DNA from: Spongiibacteraceae bacterium
GTDB taxonomy: Bacteria > Pseudomonadota > Gammaproteobacteria > Pseudomonadales > Spongiibacteraceae
Reading direction: 5' to 3'
Assembly (NCBI GenBank): GCA_002710725.1
Contig: PAKT01000049.1
Coordinates: 1 to 48,229 of the forward strand
Length of the DNA stretch: 48,229 bases
Part shown: piece after piece, positions 25,874-36,142 of the stretch
Numbering within the stretch: position 1 is the stretch's first letter
How the letters are laid out: each line of letters opens with the position of its first letter
Made by a program: the position numbers and the translations under genes
Notes under the pieces: generated by a model
What the model was told of the DNA's origin: nothing
Seen by the model: only the letters and a program-made list of their open reading frames with translations
Databases searched by the model: none

Positions 25874-26587
25874 TCAGCTGATATTGCCGGTCACGCGAAC
25901 CCGGCGGCTTTCCTTGGGTTGCCCGGCGGTACGCGCTGCTTCGCGTTTTTTGATGCCGTCGTCGATCATGTTTTTCACGGCGATAATCAGTCCGGTGACG
26001 ATAAAGGCTCCGGGCGGCAGAATGGCCACCAGAAACTGATTGTAGTCTTCGAAGAAAACGATCTTCCAGCTTTTGGCGCCTTCACCGAACAGCAGATCCA
26101 TGTTGGCGAACAGGGCGCCGGTACCGACCAGCTCGCGCAGGGCTCCGAGTACTACGAGAATGACGCCAAAGCCCAGCCCCATCATCAAGCCGTCTACCAT
26201 CGCCGGGCCAAGGCTGTTCTTGCTGGCAAAGGCATCGGCGCGTCCCAGAATCAGGCAGTTGGTTGTGATCAACGGCAGAAAAATCCCGAGGATCTGAAAC
26301 AGCTCATAGGTATAGGCCTGCATCAGCAGTTCGGTGCAGGTCACTGCCGAGGCGATGATCATGACGAAGGCTGGCAGTCGTACGGCATCCGATACAAAGC
26401 CGCGAATCAGCGACACCGAGGTGCTGGAGGCCAGCAACACAAACAGGGTTGCCAGCGCCATGCCGAGTGAGTTCACCACCGTGCCGGTGACCGCCAGCAG
26501 GGGGCACAGGCCCAGCAGTTGAACAATGGCCGGGTTGTTTTTCCACAAGCCGTTCAGGGACAGGTCGCGGTAGTTGGTGTCACTCAT
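25874..26587 (-). CDS. rnfE: electron transport complex subunit RnfE
   Basis: Integral membrane subunit of the Rnf ferredoxin:NAD+ oxidoreductase (Rsx in E. coli), 237 residues with about six hydrophobic segments. Family markers are [31 protein letters not shown] and [19 protein letters not shown], the last also shared with its paralogue RnfA. The charged C-terminus ([10 protein letters not shown]) faces the cytoplasm. It is last in the operon, overlaps rnfG by eight bases and is followed by the shared terminator at 25800. Confidence 0.97.
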   Translation of the reverse strand: MSDTNYRDLSLNGLWKNNPAIVQLLGLCPLLAVTGTVVNSLGMALATLFVLLASSTSVSLIRGFVSDAVRLPAFVMIIASAVTCTELLMQAYTYELFQILGIFLPLITTNCLILGRADAFASKNSLGPAMVDGLMMGLGFGVILVVLGALRELVGTGALFANMDLLFGEGAKSWKIVFFEDYNQFLVAILPPGAFIVTGLIIAVKNMIDDGIKKREAARTAGQPKESRRVRVTGNIS

Positions 26588-27221
26588 CGCCGCTTATCTC
26601 CTTTTCCGCGCTCGCAATCAGGTGGTCGCGGTTTTGATCGAAATATTGCAGGGCTTTGTACACTGCATCAGTCACCGCGCGGGGAGTAATGGTGGCGCCG
26701 GTAAAGGTATCGAACACACCGCCGTCTTTCGTTACACCCCACTGTGCCGGTTGTGGGTTGTTCAGGCTTTTACCGATAAAGCCGTCAACCCAATCGCTTT
26801 TCTTGCGCTCCACCGCATCGCCCAAGCCGGGCGTTTCACGGTGGGACAACACCCGTACGCCGGCGATGCTGCCGTCGCGATTGACGCCGACAATCAGGTC
26901 GATATCGCCGGTGTAACCCTCACGCGAGGTCGCGGGAATGATCGCGCCGACGAACTGACCGTCTTTTGTCGCAAGGTAGATTTCCTTGTTCTCGCGCAGA
27001 CCCAGCAGTCCGACATTGTCGGTAGTGACAGTATTGTCGAGCATGGAATTATCGTGGCGATCTTCTGAAATAATCTGCAGCAGTGCTTTTTCTTCGGCGG
27101 CGCGAATGTTGGCCTTGATCTGGTCGCGGCTGCCGAGGTAGGTGCTTGCAATAATGGCACTGGTAAAGGCCGCGAATAGACCCAGAAGAAGGCTGTTGCG
27201 GCTGATCGATTCTCCTAACAT
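26580..27221 (-). CDS. rnfG: electron transport complex subunit RnfG
   Basis: FMN-carrying subunit of Rnf, 213 residues: one N-terminal membrane helix ([20 protein letters not shown]) and an extracytoplasmic flavin domain. The flavinylation motif TGATIT lies at residues 174-179, with T179 the expected covalent FMN site. HRETPGLGD is the second conserved element. It overlaps rnfD by one base and rnfE by eight. Flavin transfer needs ApbE, which is not in the window. Confidence 0.97.
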   Translation of the reverse strand: MLGESISRNSLLLGLFAAFTSAIIASTYLGSRDQIKANIRAAEEKALLQIISEDRHDNSMLDNTVTTDNVGLLGLRENKEIYLATKDGQFVGAIIPATSREGYTGDIDLIVGVNRDGSIAGVRVLSHRETPGLGDAVERKKSDWVDGFIGKSLNNPQPAQWGVTKDGGVFDTFTGATITPRAVTDAVYKALQYFDQNRDHLIASAEKEISGDE

Positions 27222-28264
27222 CAGTCAGCCTCCTTCTGCAGGTTTTTCTTCTTGTGACCGTAGGTGCGCGGCTGGGTGTAGTGATCCAGCAGCGGAGCGG
27301 CAAAGTTCATCAGCAGCACCGAGAAGGCGATGGCGTCGGGGTAGTTGCCCCAGACGCGAATCAGGTAGACCAGAATGCCGATGCAGGCACCGTAGATAAT
27401 CCGGCCTTTGTTTGATACGGCCGACGTTACCGGGTCGGTGACAATAAAAAAGGCGCCGAGCATGGTTGCACCACTGAACAGGTGAAACAGGGGCGAACCG
27501 CCGGAGGCGGAGCTGCCGCCGTCGTAAAACAGGGCCGACAGCAGGGTCAGTGACAGCAGCATGCTGATCGGCGCGTGCCAGGTAAAAACCCGGCGATAAA
27601 GCAGATAGAGGCCGCCGAGCAGAAAGCCGATATTGGCCCACTCCCAGCCGACACCGGCCAGTGTGCCAAACTGGCTGTTGCTCGCCCACAGGTCTTCAAC
27701 CAGCAGCGAGTTATTCTGTTTAAGTACATCGAGCGGTGTCGCCATGGTGACCGCATCGACCCCACTGAAACTGAAGGTGCGCATCAAGGCGTCGATGGGG
27801 CCGAGCACTTCTCCGTTAAAGGTGCCGATGGGTGCTACCCAGCTGGTCATTTGCACCGGAAAGGAGATCAGCAAGACCACATAGCCGACCATCGCCGGAT
27901 TAAAGGGGTTGTAGCCCATGCCGCCGTAGAGGTGCTTGGCAAAGACGATGGCAAACAGTATGCCGACGGCCAGAATCCACCAGGGCGAGGCCGGGGGCAG
28001 GGCAATGCCCAGCAGCACGGCGGTCACCAGTGCGCTGCAGTCGTTCAGGTAAAAACCGATGGGACGTTTGCGAATTTTCAGTATCAGCGCTTCCATGCCC
28101 AGTGCGAGCAAGGAGGCCAGCAAAATATTGCTGAGGGTGCCGAAGCCGAAAAAATAAGTGAGAGCGAAGACGCCCGGTAGGGTTGAGAGCAGCACCAGTC
28201 GCATGACGGTGGCCGTACTCATGGGCCCGTGGGCGTGGGGTGAGCTGACGGTTAACAAGGCCAT
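27221..28264 (-). CDS. rnfD: electron transport complex subunit RnfD
   Basis: Integral membrane flavoprotein of Rnf, homologous to NqrB, 347 residues and about ten hydrophobic segments. HLYGGMGYNPFNPAMVGY and RPIGFYLNDCSALVTAVLLG are family markers. The likely covalent FMN threonine is T176 in AVTMATPLD. The start ATG lies three bases after the rnfC stop, and its stop overlaps the rnfG start. Together with RnfG it passes electrons across the membrane while ions are pumped. Confidence 0.97.
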   Translation of the reverse strand: MALLTVSSPHAHGPMSTATVMRLVLLSTLPGVFALTYFFGFGTLSNILLASLLALGMEALILKIRKRPIGFYLNDCSALVTAVLLGIALPPASPWWILAVGILFAIVFAKHLYGGMGYNPFNPAMVGYVVLLISFPVQMTSWVAPIGTFNGEVLGPIDALMRTFSFSGVDAVTMATPLDVLKQNNSLLVEDLWASNSQFGTLAGVGWEWANIGFLLGGLYLLYRRVFTWHAPISMLLSLTLLSALFYDGGSSASGGSPLFHLFSGATMLGAFFIVTDPVTSAVSNKGRIIYGACIGILVYLIRVWGNYPDAIAFSVLLMNFAAPLLDHYTQPRTYGHKKKNLQKEAD

Positions 28265-28267
28265 ATT

Positions 28268-30574
28268 TTATCCCTCAACTCCTGGATCCTTGCGCGCCTC
28301 GGCCAGCTTGTCTTCGAGCTTGGCGAGGGTATCGCGCAGTACTTCAACGGTGTCGGCACCACTTTCTTCGGCTTCTGCCAGTTTGGCGCGGGTTTTTTCC
28401 ACGCGTGCTTCAAGCGACTCCAGTGCCTTGCGGGCTTTGTCTTCCGGGCTCAGCTTGGCGGCGGCTTCCCGCGCGGCCATGGCTTTTTCAATGGCGAGCT
28501 GGGCCGGATCGTTGGTGGAGGCCGCTGCGGCAACCGGTGCTTCGCTTTCGGATATCTGCGCCAGCTCGGCGCGGGCGGAATCGAGTTTTTCGCGCAGTTT
28601 GGCGGTAGATTGTTCCAGCACCTCGGCGGTGTCGGAGCCGCTTTCCTTGGCTTCAGCCAGTTTCTGCTCGGATTTGGTGAGGCGTTTTTCCAGCGACGCC
28701 ACTTGCTCCTGGGCTTTTTCCAGCGGGCTTTTGTCTTCCTTGCTGGCACGGGCTGCCTGGGCACGGGCAATGGCTGCGGCCGCAGGATCGTCAGTGTCCG
28801 AAGCACCGGAGGAGGCCTGCTGGTGTTGTTGCAGTTCTTCTTTCGCCTTGGCCAGCTTTTCGGTCATGCGCTCATGGGCAGTTTGCAGGGCACCCAGGTT
28901 TGGCGCATCGGCGGCCTCGGCCTCCTTGAGTTTGGCGCTGGCGCTTTCAAGTCGTTTCTCGGCGGTTTCCACGGCTTTTTGCAGGCGCGCCAGTGTTTCT
29001 TCACTGCTTTCCTCGGGCGCTGCGCCGCTGCGCTTGGCCATCGCTTTTTCGATGGCAGCTTGTGCCGGGTCGACCGCAGGCGCGGCAGCTTTTTCCTGTG
29101 CGGCTTTGATCGGGTCCTTACCAGCAGCGGCTTTTTTCTTGGCGGCTTCCTGGCGGGCTTTGCGGCGAGCTTCTTTCTCCGCCTCTTCACGTTCGATGCG
29201 CAGCTGCCGGGCTTCAAAACGAGCCTTGGCGTGTTCGGATTTCACCTTTTCCTGCTGCTGCTTGCGAATTTCCGCTTTGGAGGCGCGGTAGTACTGTACC
29301 AGCGGAATATTGCTGGGGCAGGCGTAGGAGCAGGCGCCGCATTCGATGCAATCAAACAGGTTGTGGTCTTCGAGTTTCTCGTATTCCTTGCCACGGGCGA
29401 ACCAGTACATCTGCTGGGGCAGCAGTGAAACCGGGCAGGCCTCTGCGCACAGGCCGCAGCGAATACAGGCCTGTGCCGGCGGCGGTGGCGGCAGCTCTTC
29501 TGTTGTCGGCGCCAGCAGACAGTTAGTGGTTTTCACCACTGGCACTGAGGTGTCTTTCAGGGTGAAACCCATCATCGGGCCGCCCATCACCAGGCGAAGA
29601 CACTGCGCTTGATTAAAACCACCGAGCTTGAGCAGGTAATCCACGGGGGTGCCCAGCAGCACTTCAAAGTTACCGGGAGCGCTGCACGCGTCTCCGGTTA
29701 CCGTGGTGATGCGGGAAATCAGCGGTTCGCCGAACTGCACTGCGCGATGAATGGCGACGGTGGTGCCGATATTCTGGCAGACAATGCCCACATCGGCGGG
29801 CAGGCCGCCGGAGGGCACTTCGCGTCCGGTCAGAATCTGGATCAGCTGTTTTTCACCGCCGGAAGGGTATTTGGTAGGGAAGACCACGATTTCAATATTG
29901 CTGTCTTCGGCCGCTTGGCGCAGTGCGGCGATGCCTTCCGGCTTGTTGTCTTCGACGCCGATCAGCGTTTGCTCGGTGGGCTGAATCAAATACTGAAGGA
30001 TTTTAATGCCGGCTATGATCTGATCCGCGCGCTCCCGCATCAACATATCGTCGGCAGTGATATAGGGCTCGCACTCTGTGCCGTTGATAATCAGCGTATC
30101 GATCACCGCATCATCGCGGGTGCTGAGTTTTACCGCCGAGGGAAAACCTGCGCCGCCCATGCCGGCAATGCCACAATCGCGAATCCGGTGCAGTAGGTCG
30201 GCCTTTTCCAGGGTGGTGTAGTCGTCTACCGGATCGAGTTCGATCCACTCGTCTTTGCCGTCAGTGTCGATCACGATGCAGGGCGCAAGCAGGCCCGAAG
30301 GATGCGGAATTTCTCTGTGCTCAATGGCGCTGACGGTGCCGGAACTGGCGGCGTGCACGGGTACGCTGACAAAGCCCTTGGCTTCGGCGATCATCTGGCC
30401 TTTCAGGACGCGCTGGCCCACTTCGACGATGGGCGCCGCCGGCGCGCCGATATGCTGGGACAGCGGATGCACCAGAACAGGCGGAATGCCCGCGTTTTCA
30501 ATGCCGCGCTGCAGCGACTGTGTCTTGTTTTCCGGCGGGTGAACGCCGCCGTGAATATCCCAGATTTTTCTCAT
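28268..30574 (-). CDS. rnfC: electron transport complex subunit RnfC with long repeat tail
   Basis: Peripheral NADH- and FMN-binding subunit of Rnf, 768 residues. The Rossmann-like core carries [13 protein letters not shown] and NGTECEPYI; two 4Fe-4S sites follow at [12 protein letters not shown] and [12 protein letters not shown] (about residues 370-425). From about residue 440 to the end the protein is a highly charged Ala/Glu/Lys helical tail with at least three related units of about 90 residues, each starting DPAxxAI and two ending in SGxDTxEVL plus a KLxEKL-type helix. Such tails occur in other gammaproteobacterial RnfC proteins. It overlaps rnfB by four bases. Confidence 0.97.
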   Translation of the reverse strand: MRKIWDIHGGVHPPENKTQSLQRGIENAGIPPVLVHPLSQHIGAPAAPIVEVGQRVLKGQMIAEAKGFVSVPVHAASSGTVSAIEHREIPHPSGLLAPCIVIDTDGKDEWIELDPVDDYTTLEKADLLHRIRDCGIAGMGGAGFPSAVKLSTRDDAVIDTLIINGTECEPYITADDMLMRERADQIIAGIKILQYLIQPTEQTLIGVEDNKPEGIAALRQAAEDSNIEIVVFPTKYPSGGEKQLIQILTGREVPSGGLPADVGIVCQNIGTTVAIHRAVQFGEPLISRITTVTGDACSAPGNFEVLLGTPVDYLLKLGGFNQAQCLRLVMGGPMMGFTLKDTSVPVVKTTNCLLAPTTEELPPPPPAQACIRCGLCAEACPVSLLPQQMYWFARGKEYEKLEDHNLFDCIECGACSYACPSNIPLVQYYRASKAEIRKQQQEKVKSEHAKARFEARQLRIEREEAEKEARRKARQEAAKKKAAAGKDPIKAAQEKAAAPAVDPAQAAIEKAMAKRSGAAPEESSEETLARLQKAVETAEKRLESASAKLKEAEAADAPNLGALQTAHERMTEKLAKAKEELQQHQQASSGASDTDDPAAAAIARAQAARASKEDKSPLEKAQEQVASLEKRLTKSEQKLAEAKESGSDTAEVLEQSTAKLREKLDSARAELAQISESEAPVAAAASTNDPAQLAIEKAMAAREAAAKLSPEDKARKALESLEARVEKTRAKLAEAEESGADTVEVLRDTLAKLEDKLAEARKDPGVEG

Positions 30575-31206
30575 GCGGCCTGATCTCTATCCTTGCTGTC
30601 TTCACCGGAATCGCCGCGGTCAGTCGCAATCAGGTCTTCGGTAATGGCTTCTTCGGCAGAGGGGGGTAGTTCCCAGCTCCAGTTCTGCACGGTGGTGGGC
30701 AGCGGAATCATGTCGATGCAATCTACCGGGCAGGGCTCCACACAGAGATCGCAGCCGGTGCATTCGCTGGCGACCACGGTATGCATGTGTTTGGCGGCGC
30801 CGACAATGGCGTCTACCGGGCAGGCCTGAATGCACTTGGTGCACCCGATGCACTCGTCTTCGCGGATATAAGCGACTGAGGGTACGCTTTCTTCTTCGGC
30901 GTCCAGCGGCAGGGCTTCCACATCGAGCAGATCGGCCAGCGCGTTGATCGTTGTTTCGCCGCCGGGGGGACATTTGTTTATGGCGTCGCCTTGGGCAATT
31001 GCCTCGGCGTAGGGGCGGCAGCCGGGGTAGCCGCACTGGCCGCACTGGGTCTGGGGCAGCAGGGCTTCGACCTGGTCGGCAATCGGGTCGCCTTCGGTCT
31101 TGAATTTGACCGCAGCAAAACCGAGCAGGGAGCCAAAGGCGAGACCGAGTAAAGCCAGGGCGCCAAAGGCGGCGATAAAGGGGTGTTGGGACAGCAGTTC
31201 AATCAT
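30571..31206 (-). CDS. rnfB: electron transport complex subunit RnfB (ferredoxin-type)
   Basis: Membrane-anchored polyferredoxin of Rnf, 211 residues. After an N-terminal helix ([19 protein letters not shown]) there is a 4Fe-4S site of the CGQCGYPGC type, then two ferredoxin motifs, [12 protein letters not shown] and [12 protein letters not shown]. It takes electrons from or gives them to soluble ferredoxin. Its stop overlaps the rnfC start (ATGA), and it begins nine bases after the rnfA stop. Confidence 0.97.
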   Translation of the reverse strand: MIELLSQHPFIAAFGALALLGLAFGSLLGFAAVKFKTEGDPIADQVEALLPQTQCGQCGYPGCRPYAEAIAQGDAINKCPPGGETTINALADLLDVEALPLDAEEESVPSVAYIREDECIGCTKCIQACPVDAIVGAAKHMHTVVASECTGCDLCVEPCPVDCIDMIPLPTTVQNWSWELPPSAEEAITEDLIATDRGDSGEDSKDRDQAA

Positions 31207-31215
31207 GGCAGTCTC

Positions 31216-31794
31216 CTACACCAGACCCGCAAAGCCCATAAAGGCCAGCGACATCAGGCCTGCCGTTACCATGCCGATGGCGGGGCCTTCAAAGGGTTGG
31301 GGCACGTCAGCTACCGCCAGTCGTTCGCGCATGGCGGCAAACAGCACGAGAACCAGCGAAAAACCGGCGGCAGCGCCAAAGCCGTAAAGGGCAGACTCGA
31401 CGAAGCTGTGTTCTTTGTTGATGTTGAGCAGAGCAACACCCAGCACCGCGCAATTGGTAGTAATCAGGGGCAGGAACACGCCCAGCACTTTATAAAGAAG
31501 TGGGCTGGTTTTGCGGACCACCATTTCGGTGAACTGCACCACGACCGCGATAACGAGAATAAAGGAGATGGTGCGCAGGTATTCCAGCCCCAGCGGCACC
31601 AGCAGCCATTCATAAGTCAGCCAGCTGCAGATGGAAGCCAGAGTAAGTACAAAGGTGGTCGCACTGGACATGCCGATAGCGGTTTCCAGTTTGTTGGAAA
31701 CGCCCATGAAGGGGCACAGTCCGAGGAACTGTACCAGTACGAAATTGTTGACCAGAATGGCACTGATCAACAGAACAGAATAGTCCGCCAGCAT
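31216..31794 (-). CDS. rnfA: electron transport complex subunit RnfA
   Basis: Integral membrane subunit of Rnf, 192 residues, about six hydrophobic segments ([47 protein letters not shown]). The start is the ATG at 31794, as in E. coli RsxA (193 residues); the frame extends 24 codons upstream without membrane character. First gene of the operon, so the promoter must lie in the 364-base gap to metG, which holds a large palindrome. The ribosome site before the ATG is poor (GAGG at some distance). Confidence 0.96.
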   Translation of the reverse strand: MLADYSVLLISAILVNNFVLVQFLGLCPFMGVSNKLETAIGMSSATTFVLTLASICSWLTYEWLLVPLGLEYLRTISFILVIAVVVQFTEMVVRKTSPLLYKVLGVFLPLITTNCAVLGVALLNINKEHSFVESALYGFGAAAGFSLVLVLFAAMRERLAVADVPQPFEGPAIGMVTAGLMSLAFMGFAGLV

Positions 31795-31849
31795 CGTGGG
31801 CCTCGACGATGAGTGTGTAAGTTGTGCGCGCGGTGGGTAAATACCCGTA

Positions 31850-32009
31850 GAGGCACCGCAGACCAAGTGGGCAGCATCTCAGCGAGACCCCAGCCGCGCG
31901 CTGGCAAGGCTGGGTGCCCTTGCAAGCTGCGCAACGCAGCCAGCGTGTGGCTGGGGTTCGCCCGAAGGGGCTTTGCGTGTGATGCCGCCCACTTGATCTG
32001 TGGTGCCTC
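31850..32009. repeat. 160-base imperfect palindrome upstream of rnfA
   Basis: Outer arms of 29 bases at 31850-31878 and 31981-32009 are inverted copies differing at three positions (left arm starts GAGGCACCGCAGACC). A second nested pair of 19 bases at 31887-31905 and 31939-31957 (ACCCCAGCC start) differs at two. The loop is about 33 bases. On the rnf-coding strand two of the three outer differences become G-U pairs, so an RNA structure is possible; the shape also fits a MITE-like element. It fills much of the gene-free stretch 31795-32158. Confidence 0.85.
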
Positions 32010-32066
32010 CAGTGAGCAAAGCTCAAAAAACAGGCGGTTAGTCTATTTTATTTCGAACAAGCGTTC

Positions 32067-32090
32067 AATTTAAAAGTCCTTGAAAGGACT
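32067..32090 (-). terminator. weak intrinsic terminator after metG
   Basis: Read on the minus strand: AGTCCT, loop TTCA, AGGACT (32090 down to 32075), then TTTTAAATT. The six-base stem is short, so read-through from metG into rnf cannot be excluded. Confidence 0.4.
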
Positions 32091-32121
32091 GGCAAAATCG
32101 GCCGTTTGGGTGGGGTTTTGT

Positions 32122-32153
32122 GGCGTCAGGCGTCTAACGTCCGACGTCCGACG
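32122..32153. repeat. GACGNNN heptad repeat, copy 1 (downstream of metG)
   Basis: A run with seven-base periodicity ending GACGTCCGACGTCCGACGC, five bases after the metG stop. The reverse complement of the copy at 35431-35462 aligns with it over about 31 bases with about five differences. A related run lies at 46636. Confidence 0.75.
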
Positions 32154-32158
32154 CAAAA

Positions 32159-34183
32159 TCACTTGACCTGCATCCCCGGCTTGGCGCCCTCGTGCGGCTC
32201 CAGCAAGTATATATCCTTCCCACCCGGCCCGGCTGCCAGCACCATACCCTCTGATATGCCAAAACGCATTTTACGGGGCTTCAGGTTGGCCACCAGCACG
32301 GTGAGCTTGCCGATCAGCTGCTCTGGCTCATAAGCGCCGCGAATGCCGGAAAACACCTGGCGGGTCTCGTCGCCCACATTCAGGGTCAGTTTCAGCAGCT
32401 TATCGGCACCTTCAACATACTCGGCATTGGCGATTTCGGCGATGCGCAGATCCACCTTGGCAAAGTCGTCGAATTCGATTTCAGCGCTGGCTGCCCCGGT
32501 TTTCTTGGCCACTTTTTTCGGGGCGGCCTGCTGGGCGGCGGCGACTTCCTCGCGGCTCTCTTCCAGCATTTTGTCGACAGTGTCGCTGTCGACCCGGGTC
32601 ATCATCGCCTTGAATTTTTCGATCTTGTGGTCCAGCAGGGGCGCAAATTCACCATCCCAGCGCAGTTCGCAATTCAGGAAGGCTTCGGCCTGCTCGGCCA
32701 GTGCCGGTACCACCGGTTTCAGGTATGTCATCAGAACCCTGAACAGGTTCACGCACTGGGAGCTGACGGCGACCGCCTGCGGCGCGGTGTCTTCGCTTTT
32801 CGCTGTTTTCCATGGCTCTTCGGCGTCGAAGTACTCGTTTACGGCATCGGCCAGCGCCATGATCTCGCGCACGGCCCGGCTGTACTCGCGCTGGTCAAAA
32901 AAGCCGGCAATTTCGTCACTCTTGCCGATGACGCGCTGCCAGAGTTCGGGGTTGTGCAGTTCGGCGCTGAGTTTGCCGTCGTTGCCCTTGTGAATAAATT
33001 TGGCGCTGCGGCTGGCGATATTGACCAGTTTGCCCACCAGATCGGCGTTTACCCGCTGGGTAAAGTCTTCCAGGCTCAGATCGATATCGTCCACGCCGCC
33101 GGACAGTTTGGCGGCAAAGTAGTAGCGCAGGTATTCCGGCTGAAAGTGCTTGAGGTAGGTGGCGGCCTTGATAAAGGTGCCGCGACTCTTCGACATCTTT
33201 TTGCCGTTTACCGTCAGAAAGCCGTGTACATAGACCGAGGTCGGCGTTCTGAAGCCGGCAGACTCCAACATCGCCGGCCAGAACAGACCGTGGAAGTTGA
33301 TGATGTCCTTGCCGATAAAGTGGTAAAGCTCGGCCTTGGAGTCTTTTGCCCAGAACTCGTCAAAGCTGCGGTTATTTTGTTCGCACCAGTTGGCGCAGCT
33401 GGCCATATAGCCGATGGGGGCGTCCAGCCACACGTAAAAATACTTGCCGGGCGCGCCGGGTATCTCAAAGCCGAAGTAGGGGGCGTCGCGGGAGATATCC
33501 CAGGATTGCAGGCCGGCTTCGAGCCATTCGCCCAGCTTGTTGGCGATTTGTGGCTGGAGGCTGTCGGAGCGGGTCCACTGTTTCAGAAAGTCCGTGAACT
33601 CGCCCAGTTTGAAGAAATAGTGGGTTGAGGCTTTTTCAATCGGCGTGGCACCGGAAATCACCGAGCGCGGGTTGATCAGGTCGGCCGGGGTGTAGGTGGC
33701 GCCGCAGGCCTCACAGTTGTCGCCGTACTGATCGTCGGTTTTACACTTGGGACAGGCGCCCTTGATATAGCGATCGGCCAGAAACAGGTTTTTCTCGGGG
33801 TCGAACAGCTGGGTGATTTCCCGCTTTTCGATATGGCCGTTGGCGTCCAGGCGCTGATAGATTTCCTGGGCGTAGTGCTCGCACTCAGGGGAGTGGGTGG
33901 TGTAGTAGTTGTCGAAATTGATCAGAAAACCGTCAAAATCCCGCTGGTGATCTGCCTGAACGCGCTTGATCTGCTCTTCGGGCGTAATGCCCAGTTTCTC
34001 GGCTGTCAGCATGATGGCCGTGCCGTGGGCGTCGTCGGCGCACAGGTAGGTGCAGTCGTGGCCGCGCAATTTCTGGAAGCGCACCCAGATATCGGTCTGG
34101 ATGGTTTCCAGCAAGTGGCCCAGGTGGAGCGGGCCATTGGCGTAGGGCAGTGCGCTGGTGACCAGTATCTGACGTTTCGACAT
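32159..34183 (-). CDS. metG: methionyl-tRNA synthetase
   Basis: Class I synthetase charging tRNA-Met, 674 residues from the ATG at 34183; AGGAAA lies just upstream and the longer frame is unsupported. HIGH motif as HLGH (residues 20-23), zinc cysteines C144, C147, C157 and C160, KMSKS at 329-333 followed by RGTF. An anticodon-binding helical domain and a C-terminal OB-fold tRNA-binding domain (from about residue 570, [14 protein letters not shown]) complete the E. coli-type, dimeric form. Divergent from apbC with 143 bases between them, a layout shared with Pseudomonas. Confidence 0.98.
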   Translation of the reverse strand: MSKRQILVTSALPYANGPLHLGHLLETIQTDIWVRFQKLRGHDCTYLCADDAHGTAIMLTAEKLGITPEEQIKRVQADHQRDFDGFLINFDNYYTTHSPECEHYAQEIYQRLDANGHIEKREITQLFDPEKNLFLADRYIKGACPKCKTDDQYGDNCEACGATYTPADLINPRSVISGATPIEKASTHYFFKLGEFTDFLKQWTRSDSLQPQIANKLGEWLEAGLQSWDISRDAPYFGFEIPGAPGKYFYVWLDAPIGYMASCANWCEQNNRSFDEFWAKDSKAELYHFIGKDIINFHGLFWPAMLESAGFRTPTSVYVHGFLTVNGKKMSKSRGTFIKAATYLKHFQPEYLRYYFAAKLSGGVDDIDLSLEDFTQRVNADLVGKLVNIASRSAKFIHKGNDGKLSAELHNPELWQRVIGKSDEIAGFFDQREYSRAVREIMALADAVNEYFDAEEPWKTAKSEDTAPQAVAVSSQCVNLFRVLMTYLKPVVPALAEQAEAFLNCELRWDGEFAPLLDHKIEKFKAMMTRVDSDTVDKMLEESREEVAAAQQAAPKKVAKKTGAASAEIEFDDFAKVDLRIAEIANAEYVEGADKLLKLTLNVGDETRQVFSGIRGAYEPEQLIGKLTVLVANLKPRKMRFGISEGMVLAAGPGGKDIYLLEPHEGAKPGMQVK

Positions 34184-34326
34184 GTGTTTCCTGAGGTGGT
34201 CGGTTCGCGGTTTTCGGGGCGGCGTACTATAGCCTTTTTGCGGCGTCACTGCATCTGGTGTGCGTTGAGGGGGCTGGCGTGAGGGCGTATACTCTCCCTC
34301 CAATTTTGACACCCTGACACGCAACC

Positions 34327-35424
34327 ATGCCTGATATTGAACAAAGTACGCGCGAGCAGCTGCTCGCCTGCCATCTGCCTGGTATCAATCTGCCGCTGAG
34401 TCTGGTGGGGGCGGTAGAAGCCTTGAGTCTGTCTGCCAGTCGCGCCGAGGCGGTGATCGCCCTGCATTTTCCGGCCCGCTCGCGGATGGAAGCTATCGAG
34501 ATAGCGCTCACCGAGTGCCTGCAGGCGGCCTCTGGGGTAAATAAGTGCAAACTTACCGTGAAAACCGCAATTCAGGCGACTGCTGCCGTGGGCGAAACCC
34601 AGAATCTGGAGCGGGTGAAGAATATTATTGCCGTGGCGTCAGGCAAGGGCGGGGTGGGCAAATCCACCACCTCGGTCAATCTGGCGCTGGCGCTGGCGGC
34701 CGAGGGCGCCAAAGTCGGCATTCTGGATGCGGATATCTATGGCCCCAGCCAGCAGTTGATGCTGGGTGTAAAGGAGGGGCAGCGCCCCGAGCAGCACGGC
34801 ACCAACTATTTAAAGCCGATTGTGGCTCACGGCCTCCAATCCATGTCGATGGGTTATCTGGTCACCGAGAAAACGCCGATGGTGTGGCGTGGCCCCATGG
34901 CCAGCGGTGCCTTGCAGCAGCTTTTGTACCAGACCTATTGGGATGAGCTGGATTATCTGGTAATTGATATGCCGCCGGGGACCGGGGATATTCAGCTCAC
35001 TCTGTCGCAGAAGGTACCGGTGACGGGCGCTGTGATTGTAACCACGCCACAGGATATTGCTTTGCTGGATGCCCGCAAGGGGATCGAGATGTTCCAGAAA
35101 GTGGACGTGCCGGTGCTGGGTATCGTTGAAAATATGTCGGTGCATGTTTGCACGAACTGCGGTCACGTTGAGCATATCTTTGGCGAAAAGGGCGGCGACA
35201 CTATCGCGGCTGACTACAAGGTGCCGATGCTGGGCGCTCTGCCGCTGACCCTGAAAATACGCGAGCAGGCCGACAAGGGCCTGCCCGTTGTCGCCGAGGC
35301 GCCGGAGTCGGAGACGGCGATGGTCTATCGCGACGTCGCCATTCGGCTGGGGGCGGAACTGGCACGGCGTCAGGCCAGTGGCGCCAACAAGGCCTTTCCG
35401 AATATTGTGATCAAGAACGATTAA
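34327..35424 (+). CDS. apbC: Mrp/ApbC-family iron-sulfur cluster carrier ATPase
   Basis: Cytoplasmic P-loop ATPase that delivers Fe-S clusters, 365 residues. An N-terminal MIP18/DUF59-like domain (residues 5-85) precedes the deviant Walker [10 protein letters not shown] (106-114). The cluster-binding CxxC is C275-x2-C278 in [21 protein letters not shown] is the Mrp hallmark. Its placement opposite metG and upstream of dcd, near rnf, is conserved in Pseudomonas relatives. It may serve the many Fe-S sites of Rnf, though that is inference. Confidence 0.96.
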   Translation: MPDIEQSTREQLLACHLPGINLPLSLVGAVEALSLSASRAEAVIALHFPARSRMEAIEIALTECLQAASGVNKCKLTVKTAIQATAAVGETQNLERVKNIIAVASGKGGVGKSTTSVNLALALAAEGAKVGILDADIYGPSQQLMLGVKEGQRPEQHGTNYLKPIVAHGLQSMSMGYLVTEKTPMVWRGPMASGALQQLLYQTYWDELDYLVIDMPPGTGDIQLTLSQKVPVTGAVIVTTPQDIALLDARKGIEMFQKVDVPVLGIVENMSVHVCTNCGHVEHIFGEKGGDTIAADYKVPMLGALPLTLKIREQADKGLPVVAEAPESETAMVYRDVAIRLGAELARRQASGANKAFPNIVIKND

Positions 35425-35430
35425 AACCGG

Positions 35431-35462
35431 GTCGGATGTCTGACGCTTGACGTCTGACGCCC
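35431..35462. repeat. GACGNNN heptad repeat, copy 2 (between apbC and dcd)
   Basis: Reads GTCGGATGTCTGACGCTTGA and then CGTCTGACGCCC, with a seven-base period. It lies seven bases after the apbC stop, in inverted orientation to the copy at 32122, so the two flank the metG-apbC gene pair. Confidence 0.75.
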
Positions 35463-35489
35463 GCAGCGATTATCTGAGGAAGTTTGACA

Positions 35490-36056
35490 ATGAGTATAAA
35501 AGCCGACAAGTGGATTCGCCGGATGGCTGAAAACGAGGGCATGATTGAGCCCTTTGAGGCCGGTCAGGTAAGAGAAAATAACGGCGGCAAGATTATCTCT
35601 TACGGCACCTCAAGCTACGGCTACGATGTGCGCTGCTCGGATGAGTTCAAGGTCTTTACCAATATCCACTCGGCGACGGTTGACCCCAAAAATTTCGATG
35701 AAAACAGCTTTGTCGATGTGCGCGGCGAGTACTGTGTTATCCCGCCTAACTCGTTTGCCTTGGCGCGGACGGTGGAGTACTTTCGCATTCCGCGCAATGT
35801 GCTGACGGTGTGCCTGGGCAAGTCTACTTACGCGCGCTGCGGCATTATCGTCAATGTCACGCCGCTGGAACCGGAGTGGGAAGGTCACGTCACGCTGGAA
35901 TTCTCCAATACCACCACGCTGCCCGCAAAAATCTACGCCAACGAAGGCGTGGCGCAGATGCTGTTTTTTGAGTCGGATGAAGTCTGTGAAGTGAGTTACA
36001 AGGATCGCGGCGGCAAGTATCAGGGGCAGCGCGGGGTTACCTTGCCAAAGACCTGA
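35490..36056 (+). CDS. dcd: dCTP deaminase
   Basis: Converts dCTP to dUTP for thymidylate synthesis, 188 residues. The start is the ATG at 35490 (a TTG two codons upstream is less likely) with GAGGA at 35476-35480. Family markers are [23 protein letters not shown] (nucleotide binding), [16 protein letters not shown] with the catalytic glutamate, and a C-terminal [13 protein letters not shown] that closes over the substrate. It follows apbC after 65 bases that contain a heptad repeat. Confidence 0.97.
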   Translation: MSIKADKWIRRMAENEGMIEPFEAGQVRENNGGKIISYGTSSYGYDVRCSDEFKVFTNIHSATVDPKNFDENSFVDVRGEYCVIPPNSFALARTVEYFRIPRNVLTVCLGKSTYARCGIIVNVTPLEPEWEGHVTLEFSNTTTLPAKIYANEGVAQMLFFESDEVCEVSYKDRGGKYQGQRGVTLPKT

Positions 36057-36090
36057 TCAGAGTCGGAGTTTAGTTAAGACAATACGCCGC

Positions 36091-36126
36091 CCCTCATCCC
36101 AGCCTTCTCCCGGAGGGAGAAGGGGC
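36091..36126. repeat. dispersed-type hairpin between converging dcd and DUF3108 gene
   Basis: CCCTCATCCCAGCC followed by a nine-base stem CTTCTCCC/GGGAGAAG around GGA (36103-36123). This CCTCxCCC...CTCCCGGAGGGAG element type occurs between genes in many gammaproteobacteria. It could act as a terminator for either side, but no T-run follows. Confidence 0.65.
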
Positions 36127-36142
36127 AAAGGCGCCATTCTGA

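Noticed and set aside
32627-33628. 333-codon open frame on the plus strand
   Set aside because: Antisense shadow of metG.
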